The translations under genes were made by a program, and so were the position numbers. A stretch of 37,531 nt of DNA from DATKDU01 sp035512595 (GTDB lineage Bacteria > Planctomycetota > Planctomycetia > Pirellulales > Pirellulaceae): NCBI GenBank assembly GCA_035512595.1, contig DATKDU010000442.1, forward strand, positions 1 to 37,531, given 5' to 3'. Every line of letters starts with the position of its first letter. Position 1 is the first letter of the stretch. The notes under the pieces were generated by a model that was given only the letters and a program-made list of their open reading frames with translations, had not been told where the DNA came from and made no database searches. Shown piece by piece: positions 1-6,460 of the stretch.

Positions 1-162
1 AATCGACTTTCAACACTGTCGATTCGACTGTCTTTAGCCCGAGTCTATTTGGAAGACCTGCGACAGCCCGCACAGGCGCGCCACGAGCTGGTCGAGTGCC
101 AATACGAGCTAACTCCTGACGATATGGAAACTTGGCGCGAACTGATGTCGGCGATTCGTTGA
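1..162 (+). CDS. C-terminal end of an unidentified protein (partial)
   Basis: The frame beginning at base 1 is open for 53 codons and stops with TGA at 160-162. The visible part is helical and charged, with a short stretch (LARVYLEDL, then QPAQARHEL) that reads like one tetratricopeptide-type helix pair. The start lies upstream of the window, so the function cannot be assigned. The frame ends 31 bases before the vapB start, so it could be the last gene of an upstream unit. It could also be a chance open frame, since GC-rich DNA has many. Confidence 0.4.
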   Translation, partial: NRLSTLSIRLSLARVYLEDLRQPAQARHELVECQYELTPDDMETWRELMSAIR

Positions 163-193
163 CGCCGGGAGATTGCCGTGCTACTGTGATAAT

Positions 194-439
194 ATGAAGA
201 ACATCACAGTTTCACTGGATAACGAGGTTTACCGCCGGGCGCGGATCAAGGCGGCGGAACTGGATACGTCGGTGTCCGCCCTGGTGAAGCAGTACCTGAT
301 CGACCTGGCGGGCCAGGAAACGGATTTTGAGCGCCGCAAACGGTTGCAGGATGTAATTCTGGCGAAAGTCCGCGGGCGGGGGTTTTCGGCAAAGGACCGC
401 TTGACGCGGCAGCAGGTGCACGAGCGCGGCAAGAGGTGA
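194..439 (+). CDS. vapB: VapB-type ribbon-helix-helix antitoxin
   Basis: An 81-residue protein beginning MKNITVSLDNEVYRRARIKA, which fits a ribbon-helix-helix DNA-binding domain: a short beta strand (ITVSLD) followed by two helices to about residue 45. The C-terminal half is basic and probably disordered, as expected for the part of an antitoxin that wraps around its toxin. I chose ATG 194 because the beta strand starts there; a TTG at 173 would add seven unlikely residues. No clear Shine-Dalgarno is visible. The PIN-domain toxin gene follows after 4 bases. By family knowledge it should neutralise that toxin and autorepress the operon. Confidence 0.8.
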   Translation: MKNITVSLDNEVYRRARIKAAELDTSVSALVKQYLIDLAGQETDFERRKRLQDVILAKVRGRGFSAKDRLTRQQVHERGKR

Positions 440-443
440 CGGC

Positions 444-878
444 GTGCGCTTCGTGGACACCAACATCCTGCTCTACGCGATCAGCGGCGATCCCGGCGAA
501 CGCGACAAGTCTGCTGTCGCGGTCAAACTCTTAGAAGCTCCCGACCTGGCGATGTCGGTTCAGGTGCTCCAGGAGTTCTACGTACAGGCCACTCCGCCGA
601 CCAGGGCGCAACGCATTTCCCACGTCGAAGCCCAGGCGCTGATTGAATCCTGGCTGAGATTTCCAGTGCAGGAGATGACCGTGGACGTTTTGCGGGCGGC
701 CTTGGAAACCAGCAGCAGATTTCGGCTGTCGTACTGGGATGCCGCCATCATCGAAGCCGCTCGCGTGCTCAAGTGTAGCCAGGTGCTCAGCGAGGACTTG
801 AGCGCCGGCCAGAGCTACGCAGGCATTCGCGTCGTCAATCCGTTCCAGCGCCGGCGACGACCTACTGGCAACCGTTGA
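444..878 (+). CDS. vapC: VapC-type PIN-domain ribonuclease toxin
   Basis: A 144-residue PIN-domain protein with a GTG start at 444. The acidic metal-binding residues are visible in order: Asp in FVDTNILLYA near the N-terminus, Glu in LQEFY, Asp in SYWDAAIIEAA, and Asp in VLSEDL near residue 118. This matches the four-acid active site of VapC enzymes, which cut tRNA or other structured RNA and stop translation. The length is typical of the family. The C-terminus ends in an unusual arginine-rich tail (QRRRRPTGNR). The gene lies 4 bases after the antitoxin, so the two are surely co-transcribed. It is convergent with the next gene, only 22 bases away. Confidence 0.88.
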   Translation: MRFVDTNILLYAISGDPGERDKSAVAVKLLEAPDLAMSVQVLQEFYVQATPPTRAQRISHVEAQALIESWLRFPVQEMTVDVLRAALETSSRFRLSYWDAAIIEAARVLKCSQVLSEDLSAGQSYAGIRVVNPFQRRRRPTGNR

Positions 879-900
879 CCTCGAATCGACTAACCCCGGC

Positions 901-1980
901 TCACCCCTTCCAAAAAAACAACGCCAGCAAATCAATCACAAACAGCACCACAATCGCCGCTTCCAACCACACCATCCGCCGCTCGTAGACGTCGGCGTGG
1001 ATGAGCTGGTAGACCTGGTCGAGCTGCGCGAGGCGCTTGTCGATGCTCTGCTGCCAGTGATCGAGGTGGAACCGCTCGGAGGCGCCCAGGTAGACGCGGG
1101 CCAGGTGCCAGTCGCCGATGAATTTAGTGATGTGCGAGACTTCGTCGGCCAGCTTCGTCGCATCGACGCGGAAACGCCGCAGCCAGGTGAGCATCGAGGT
1201 CGGCGCGCCCCATAGTGCGCTCCACCGCCGCTCCAGGTCCCGATACGCCCGCTCCAGGTGCGAATCGAGCCGCCGGTCCATCACCCGCAGCTCCTCGAGC
1301 TGCACGTTGGCCAGCTCCAACACGTACAGCACGTCGTCAGCATAGCCGTCCAGCTCGACGACCAGCGACGAGTCCCAATCGATGACCACCAGATCCGCGC
1401 GGGAAAACGAGCGGCAGATGCGGAGCGATTCGTCCACCTGCGCATCGCTGAGCTGCTCGGCGGGGGTTTCGGTCAGGAGCCCGGCCGCGGCCTTCCGCTG
1501 GAGAGCAAACCAGGCATTCACATCCTGCTCCCCTGCCAGATCGGTGACGCAGAACACGGTATACGCTTCCGGCTGCGTCGGCACCGACCCGCGGATGATT
1601 GCCGGGCCGAGGCTCTGGCAAACGTCGGCACATAGATCGCGGGCGAACTCGTCGAACGTCTCGCCCGATGTGAGCCGCGGCTGATGGAGCGGAATCAGCT
1701 CGGCCAGCGATTCAACGTCGAACGAGACGCGCATCGTCACGTTCACGACCCCGACTTCATAAACGCGGACCAGCACCCGCACGGCACGCGCGCCCAGTTG
1801 CAGCCGCCGCTGCGTGAGGGCAAACGTCAGCGGCCGGTAGAGGGGGACGTCCTTGGGGACCGTATGGTCCGTGCGCAGCTCGAAAGGAACCGACTCCCCC
1901 GCCACGATGGCGCGGACGTTCTGGGTGGCAATCTCGTTGGCCACGTCGAAGGCGTAGAGGTAGACCGCTTCCCCTTGCAT
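901..1980 (-). CDS. C-terminally membrane-anchored protein of unknown function
   Basis: A 359-residue protein read from ATG 1980 (TTG 1989 is an alternative). I do not recognise a named domain with confidence. The first 240 residues look like a mixed alpha/beta soluble domain (YLYAFDVANEI near the start, DLVVIDWDSSLVVEL around residue 200). This is followed by a long helical region rich in Arg, Glu and Leu. A single hydrophobic helix near the C-terminus (WLEAAIVVLFVIDLLALFFW) ends just before the stop. A helical region followed by a terminal membrane helix resembles the RMD1/YagE (DUF155) layout, but I do not see that family's N-terminal motifs. It is a single gene, convergent with vapC. Confidence 0.72.
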   Translation of the reverse strand: MQGEAVYLYAFDVANEIATQNVRAIVAGESVPFELRTDHTVPKDVPLYRPLTFALTQRRLQLGARAVRVLVRVYEVGVVNVTMRVSFDVESLAELIPLHQPRLTSGETFDEFARDLCADVCQSLGPAIIRGSVPTQPEAYTVFCVTDLAGEQDVNAWFALQRKAAAGLLTETPAEQLSDAQVDESLRICRSFSRADLVVIDWDSSLVVELDGYADDVLYVLELANVQLEELRVMDRRLDSHLERAYRDLERRWSALWGAPTSMLTWLRRFRVDATKLADEVSHITKFIGDWHLARVYLGASERFHLDHWQQSIDKRLAQLDQVYQLIHADVYERRMVWLEAAIVVLFVIDLLALFFWKG

Positions 1981-2309
1981 GCCGGCCAAGTGGACTGGAG
2001 GGGCCAGGCAGCGTCAAGCGGCCGATGCTCGGCGGGCGGCTTAGCCCACTGCGCACTTTCGCACAGTGCGCACTGGAAGTGCGCGGAATTCTCCACTCTG
2101 GAGGGAATGGCTGAAGCGGATTTTGAACGCTTCCTGGCAAATCGGCCCCCCGAATGGCGTGGAACGTCTCGGTCCACTTGTCGCCAATGATTCTGTGACA
2201 TTCTGGCCCACCATTTGCGTTATTGACCAAAGCACGTGAGAATTGGTAAAGGCTGGCCGCGCCGCTGTGGAAGCGCGAGATCGGCCTTCACGTTTCTGGA
2301 GGACCTGCT
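1981..2309. other. Intergenic region between divergent genes
   Basis: This 329-base stretch lies between the starts of the minus-strand membrane-anchored gene and the uspA-like gene, so it must hold both promoters. I see no convincing gene in it. A strong dyad lies at 2047-2084. TTGACC at 2223-2228 followed after 18 bases by TAAAGG is a weak sigma-70-like candidate for the plus-strand operon. GGAGGA at 2298-2303 is the ribosome binding site of the uspA-like gene. Confidence 0.5.
2047..2084. repeat. GC-rich overlapping palindromes
   Basis: Three overlapping dyads are visible. CAGTGCGCACTG at 2064-2075 is a perfect 12-base palindrome. GCGCACTT at 2051-2058 pairs with AAGTGCGC at 2077-2084. CCACTGCGCAC at 2047-2057 pairs with GTGCGCACTGG at 2066-2076 with one mismatch. 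The alternative pairings could form mutually exclusive hairpins. Its place in a divergent promoter region fits either a protein-binding operator or an interspersed REP-like repeat; the sequence alone does not decide. Confidence 0.6.
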
Positions 2310-2759
2310 ATGAAAGCCAACAAAATCCTGGTTCCAGTCGATTTTTCCGAGAGCAGCGATGCGGCGCTCGATTGGGCCACCGTGCTCGCCCGCGATACGG
2401 GAGCGACGCTGCTGATCATCCATGTGGAAACGGTGCCGCTGACCACGGGGGGAGGCGAATACATTTACGCGATCCCGGAGCCTGCGACCCAGGAGTTGTT
2501 GGAGCGGCTCCACAAGGTCGTTCCCCGGGATTCGAGCATTCCCATCGTCCATCGTCTGCTGGCCGGCGATCCGGCCGAAGCGATCCTGCGGGCGGCGCAG
2601 TCGGAGGGGGTGGACATGATCGTGATGGGGACCCACGGCCGCCGCGGCATCACGCGACTGCTCATGGGGAGCGTCGCCGAAGCGATCGTACGCCGGGCGG
2701 AATGCCCCGTATTGATCCTCAAGCACACGTCGAAGGTTCCGGCGGAAGCCGGAGCCTAG
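2310..2759 (+). CDS. Universal stress protein, UspA family
   Basis: A 149-residue single-domain Usp protein. The N-terminus (ILVPVDFSESSDAALDWA) is the first strand and helix of the fold. The ATP-binding loop GTHGRRGITRLLMGSVAE contains the family's G-x2-G-x9-GS pattern, so this is probably an ATP-binding, self-dimerising type. It ends with the usual strand CPVLILK. GGAGGA at 2298-2303 is a good ribosome binding site, rare in this window. It is the first gene of an apparent operon with a hemerythrin-like protein, a c-type cytochrome and a metal ATPase, which suggests a redox or metal stress regulon. Confidence 0.93.
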   Translation: MKANKILVPVDFSESSDAALDWATVLARDTGATLLIIHVETVPLTTGGGEYIYAIPEPATQELLERLHKVVPRDSSIPIVHRLLAGDPAEAILRAAQSEGVDMIVMGTHGRRGITRLLMGSVAEAIVRRAECPVLILKHTSKVPAEAGA

Positions 2760-2852
2760 CGAGCACGATTGTTCATTTGGTGACCGGAGCGAGCTTCAGT
2801 CACCAATCGCCAGAGGTTCCAGTTGCGGCCGGAACCAAGGATGGTAAGTGCC

Positions 2853-3395
2853 ATGCGTCACGTCAACGATAGCCAGCCGTTCGTCGATCACTTGCGACGG
2901 GAGCACCGTCGCTTGCACGAAGCCGTGCAAGCAACGGAGGCCGCGCTCGCGCAGTGGGCCGGTACAAAGCACGGGGAACTGGACGTCGTGCAGCAATTGA
3001 CCGCCCTGCGCAGCGAGCTCGATCGGCATTACACCGAGGAAGAGGAAGGGGGCTGCCTGGAGGAGGCCGAGAGCCGCTGCCCGAGCCTGGCGGGAGAAGT
3101 CAAGCGGATCGAGGGGGAGCACGCCCTCTTGCGGAACGAGATGGATCGGCTGGTGGAACAAGCCAGCGATGTGGTCGAGACTTCGGGCGAGGTCGATCGG
3201 CTTCAGCGAGCCTTCCAGCAGTTCGCCGCGCGGCTGAGAAGCCATGAGGCGGCGGAGAACCGAATCATGGCCTACGGCTTTGGGGCCGAAGCGATGGATG
3301 AGCTCATAGAAGATCTCAACCACGTGGACGCCGGGCCGTGCGCGTGTGGTGATCGCCAGGCTGACGCAGCGAGAAACGACAACTTCAAGGAGTAA
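2853..3395 (+). CDS. Hemerythrin-like HHE-domain protein
   Basis: A 180-residue four-helix protein from ATG 2853; ATG 2841 in the same frame is also possible. Candidate di-iron ligands are spaced as in hemerythrin-like proteins: H18 and H22 in helix 1, H59 with E63 (HYTEEEE) in helix 2, H90 (EGEH) in helix 3, and H131 with E135 (SHEAAENRI) in helix 4. Such proteins bind O2 or NO, or store or sense iron. A short C-terminal extension with a CAC motif follows the helical bundle. It lies between the uspA-like and cytochrome genes, and the next gene starts 3 bases after its stop, so translation is probably coupled. Confidence 0.87.
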   Translation: MRHVNDSQPFVDHLRREHRRLHEAVQATEAALAQWAGTKHGELDVVQQLTALRSELDRHYTEEEEGGCLEEAESRCPSLAGEVKRIEGEHALLRNEMDRLVEQASDVVETSGEVDRLQRAFQQFAARLRSHEAAENRIMAYGFGAEAMDELIEDLNHVDAGPCACGDRQADAARNDNFKE

Positions 3396-3398
3396 ACG

Positions 3399-3812
3399 AT
3401 GTCCCGGTTCATGATGATGACTGTAGTGGTGCTGACGGGCCTGCTCTGGCAATCGGCCAGCGCCCAGGAGACCGACAAGGTGGCGATCTTCATGAAAGCC
3501 AAGCTCGAGCACTCGCAAAAGGTGCTCGAAGGGCTGACGATGGAGGATTTCGACAAGATCGCCAAGCACGCCCAGGAAATGAGCCTGCTCAGCCAGGCCT
3601 CCACCTGGCAGGTGCTGCAAACGCCCGAATACCACGACCGGAGCGTCGAGTTCCGCCGCAGCGTGGACGGCCTGACCGAGATGGCCCGCAAGAAAAACCT
3701 CGAAGGGGCGGCGCTGGCCTATGTGGACGTGACCATGAAATGCGTGAGCTGCCACAAGTACGTCCGCAAGGTGCGGATGGCTCACGTGGACGCTCCCAAG
3801 AAGCTCAAGTAG
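3399..3812 (+). CDS. Periplasmic cytochrome c'-like protein
   Basis: A 137-residue protein with a Sec signal peptide (hydrophobic residues 5-18, likely cleaved after SASA). The mature part is mostly helical and ends with one haem-binding motif C115-V-S-C118-H119 followed by KYVRK. One CxxCH near the C-terminus of a helical protein of this length is the cytochrome c'/c556 arrangement, typical of NO or O2 binding or electron carriers. AGGAG, 7 bases before the ATG, overlaps the end of the hemerythrin gene. Its place beside a hemerythrin-like gene suggests a shared role with small gaseous ligands or redox stress (inference). Confidence 0.85.
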   Translation: MSRFMMMTVVVLTGLLWQSASAQETDKVAIFMKAKLEHSQKVLEGLTMEDFDKIAKHAQEMSLLSQASTWQVLQTPEYHDRSVEFRRSVDGLTEMARKKNLEGAALAYVDVTMKCVSCHKYVRKVRMAHVDAPKKLK

Positions 3813-3822
3813 CCTGGGCAGG

Positions 3823-5724
3823 ATGCAAGCCCCCCAGGCCACCCGCCCGTCGCAAAGCTGGCTCTCGCTGGCGATTGCCGCCCTTTCCCTGGCGGCAATC
3901 GCCCTGCATTTGGTATGGCGCTACGGATTCGGTGAAGGGCCTTCGGTCGTTCTCTTCGGCCGGTCGATTGTTGCCAGCCAGTGGCCGCTGATCGTGACGC
4001 TCGTGCTGGGGGGCACGCCGCTGGTTGCCGAGCTGGCCGGCAAGGTGCTCAAGCTCCAGTTCGCGTCCGATTTGCTGGCCGGCATTTCGATCGTCGTCTC
4101 GGTAATCCTCGGCGAGTATCTGGCCGGCGTGTTTGTGGTGCTGATGCTCTCCGGCGGCGAAGCCCTCGAGGCGTATGCCGTCCGCAGCGCATCGTCGGTC
4201 CTGGCGGCCCTTGCGCGGCGCGTTCCGTCGGTGGCGCACCGCAAACAAGATGGCCAGATGACGGACGTCGCTCTGGACGACATTCGGGTCAGCGACACGC
4301 TGGTCATCTTTCCGCATGAGATCAGCCCCGTGGATGGCACGGTGATCGAGGGGCGCGGCAGCATGGACGAGGCGTACCTCACCGGCGAGCCGTACCTGAT
4401 GAGCAAGGTTCCGGGCTCGGCCGTCCTCTCGGGGGCCATCAACGGCACATCGGCCCTGACGATCCGCGCCGACCGGCTGCCGATCGATTCGCGATACGCC
4501 AAGATCATGCAGATCATGCGGGAGTCGGAGCAGCGGCGGCCGCGAATGCGGCGACTGGCGGACCAGCTCGGTTCGTGGTATTTGCCGGCAGCCATTGCCA
4601 TCGCTCTCATCGCCTGGCTGGTCAGCGGCGATCCGCGACGATTTCTGGCCGTGCTGGTCGTCGCCACGCCCTGCCCGCTGATCATCGCCATTCCGGTCGC
4701 CATCATCGGCTCGATCTCGCTGGCCGCCAAAATGGGAATCATCATCAAGGACCCGTCGGTGCTGGAACGGATCAGCACATGCCGGACCGCCATTTTTGAT
4801 AAGACCGGCACGCTCACCTACGGCGAGCCGCGGGTCACGGCCGTCGTCGCCGCGCCCGGCATCGACGAAGCGGAGCTCTTGACGCTGCTGGCCAGCCTGG
4901 AGCGCTATTCCAAACATCCACTCGCCGGCGCCGTGCTGTCGGCGGCCGACAAGCGTGCCGTGACGCTTCGCGAGGCGTCCGAAGTCCACGAAGAGCCGGG
5001 GACGGGACTCACGGGAATCGTCGAGGGAAAGCTCGTCCACGTCACCAGCCGCAAAAAGCTGCTGGCTGCACAGCCCGCTGTCGAATCGCTCCTTCCCGCG
5101 CGTGCCGCCGGAATGGAATGCCTCGTTCTCGTGAACGATCGCTATGCGGGGACCGTTCAATTCCGCGATCAGCCGCGCCGCGAAGGAGCGCTGTTCGTCG
5201 GACATCTGGGGCGCAAACATCAATTTGAACGGGTGATGCTCGTCTCCGGCGACCGCGAGTCGGAGGTTCGCTATCTGGCCGAGCAGGTCGGCATTGAGGA
5301 GGTCTACTACAGCCAGAGCCCCGAGCAAAAGCTCGAACTGGTGCGCCAGGAAACGAAACGCGTGCCGACCCTGTTCGTCGGCGACGGCATCAACGACGCT
5401 CCGGCACTGACGGCGGCGACGGTCGGCCTGGCGTTTGGCGGGGCCAGCGACATCACCACCGAGGCCGCCGGCGCAGTGATCATGGACAGCTCGCTCGCCA
5501 CGGTCGATGAGCTTTTGCACATCAGCCGCCGGCTGCGTACCATCGCCCTGCAAAGCGCCATCGGCGGCATGGCGGCCAGCATCGTCGGGATGTTCCTGGC
5601 CGCCGCCGGCTTTCTTCCGCCGGTGGCCGGTGCGATCACGCAGGAAGTGATCGACGTGCTCGCCGTCGTCAACGCGCTGCGGGTGGCCGTGCCGCCCAAG
5701 TCGCTGACGGACTACGATTCTTAG
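3823..5724 (+). CDS. P1B-type heavy-metal translocating ATPase
   Basis: A 633-residue P-type ATPase. In order: about four N-terminal membrane helices without any cytosolic metal-binding (HMA) domain; the actuator motif T187-G-E; the membrane metal motif T282-P-C284-P; the phosphorylation motif D326-KTGT; the nucleotide-domain S-K-H365-P; the hinge G520-DGINDAP; and two C-terminal helices. The HP motif and C284-P mark it as a heavy-metal transporter. The TPCP version of the ion motif, instead of CPC, makes copper less certain; zinc, cobalt or another divalent metal is possible. It starts 10 bases after the cytochrome stop and is probably the last gene of the operon. Confidence 0.92.
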   Translation: MQAPQATRPSQSWLSLAIAALSLAAIALHLVWRYGFGEGPSVVLFGRSIVASQWPLIVTLVLGGTPLVAELAGKVLKLQFASDLLAGISIVVSVILGEYLAGVFVVLMLSGGEALEAYAVRSASSVLAALARRVPSVAHRKQDGQMTDVALDDIRVSDTLVIFPHEISPVDGTVIEGRGSMDEAYLTGEPYLMSKVPGSAVLSGAINGTSALTIRADRLPIDSRYAKIMQIMRESEQRRPRMRRLADQLGSWYLPAAIAIALIAWLVSGDPRRFLAVLVVATPCPLIIAIPVAIIGSISLAAKMGIIIKDPSVLERISTCRTAIFDKTGTLTYGEPRVTAVVAAPGIDEAELLTLLASLERYSKHPLAGAVLSAADKRAVTLREASEVHEEPGTGLTGIVEGKLVHVTSRKKLLAAQPAVESLLPARAAGMECLVLVNDRYAGTVQFRDQPRREGALFVGHLGRKHQFERVMLVSGDRESEVRYLAEQVGIEEVYYSQSPEQKLELVRQETKRVPTLFVGDGINDAPALTAATVGLAFGGASDITTEAAGAVIMDSSLATVDELLHISRRLRTIALQSAIGGMAASIVGMFLAAAGFLPPVAGAITQEVIDVLAVVNALRVAVPPKSLTDYDS

Positions 5725-5738
5725 TCACCGGCAGTCAT

Positions 5739-5840
5739 CGTAGGGCGGGTCCAGCGATCTCCGATCGCGCCGACCCGCCGGAACATCACATTCTTTAAGG
5801 CGGGTCGGCGCTCGCCGAGGCGAGCTTGACCCGCCCTACG
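5739..5840. repeat. Nested 13-bp inverted repeats filling a convergent junction
   Basis: The outer arms, CGTAGGGCGGGTC at 5739-5751 and its exact complement at 5828-5840, enclose inner arms GCGCCGACCCGCC at 5767-5779 and its exact complement at 5799-5811. A third hairpin (GCTCGCC-GA-GGCGAGC, 5810-5825) overlaps the inner right arm. The arms also share the core GGCGGGTC, so alternative pairings are possible. The structure exactly fills the space between the ATPase stop and the stop of the next, minus-strand gene. It may act as a two-way terminator, or it may be a mobile interspersed repeat. Confidence 0.88.
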
Positions 5841-5842
5841 CG

Positions 5843-6286
5843 TTACGGCACGACCACCGGAATCGCAGCCCCACGCGCCGGCGTGAAGCTGTAAACGTTT
5901 CGTGCTCGCGGGAAGAATGCCGGCCGGGCGACGACCGTGGGCTGGACTGCCACCGGTGCGCCGTAGTACGACGTCACCGGCGCCGGGGCGTAGTAACCGG
6001 TCACCGGCGCTGGGGCATAATAGGCCGCTTGCGGCGAGTAGACGATCGGCGGCGTGACGGCGATCGGTCCGCTGGCCACCGGCATTGCCGCGGCTGGGGC
6101 GACAAATGCCGGCCGATAGACGCTCTGCAGCGGAACGCCCGGCGTGTAGACCGGCGTCGAAGGGAAGGAATAGCTCGTCACCGCGCGGTAACGCCCCCCC
6201 TGGGCCTGGCACGGCTCGGCGGCCGACAACAAGACGGCAATGCTCGTCACAGCGGCAAACGCAAGGCAGCGGCTATTGGCGGTCAT
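5843..6286 (-). CDS. Secreted Pro/Ala/Tyr-rich low-complexity protein
   Basis: A 147-residue protein with a clear Sec signal peptide (hydrophobic residues 7-22, then EPCQAQG). The mature part is rich in Pro, Ala, Val and Tyr and contains a direct repeat YYAPAPVTGYYAPAPVTSYY around residues 89-108. I recognise no catalytic domain. Short secreted proteins of this composition are common in planctomycetes and are presumed envelope or matrix components (inference). AAAGGAACGGAG just before the ATG is a plausible ribosome binding site, and TATACT (complement of 6330-6335) a possible -10 box. Confidence 0.72.
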   Translation of the reverse strand: MTANSRCLAFAAVTSIAVLLSAAEPCQAQGGRYRAVTSYSFPSTPVYTPGVPLQSVYRPAFVAPAAAMPVASGPIAVTPPIVYSPQAAYYAPAPVTGYYAPAPVTSYYGAPVAVQPTVVARPAFFPRARNVYSFTPARGAAIPVVVP

Positions 6287-6460
6287 GGCTCCGTTCCTTT
6301 CCAGAGAGGGGCGAACCGGTACCGAGGCAAGTATATCTTACGTCCGTCCCGGATGGAGCAACCGGTTTTTGCCGCGGAAAGCAGGCCGCAGACTACTGCC
6401 GGCACTGCCGCCAGCGTATTCTAAAGCTTCCCATTCCCCCCCCCAATTGCCAAGGCCAAC

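Noticed and set aside
901..1980. Firm assignment to RMD1/YagE (DUF155)
   Set aside because: Only the helical C-terminal region with a membrane anchor resembles that family; N-terminal motifs are not recognisable, so it is left as unknown.
3805..5553. A 582-codon open frame antisense to the P-type ATPase
   Set aside because: It is the mirror of a strongly supported ATPase gene in GC-rich DNA, and its composition (Arg, Asp, Gly, His, low in hydrophobic blocks) is that of a shadow frame.
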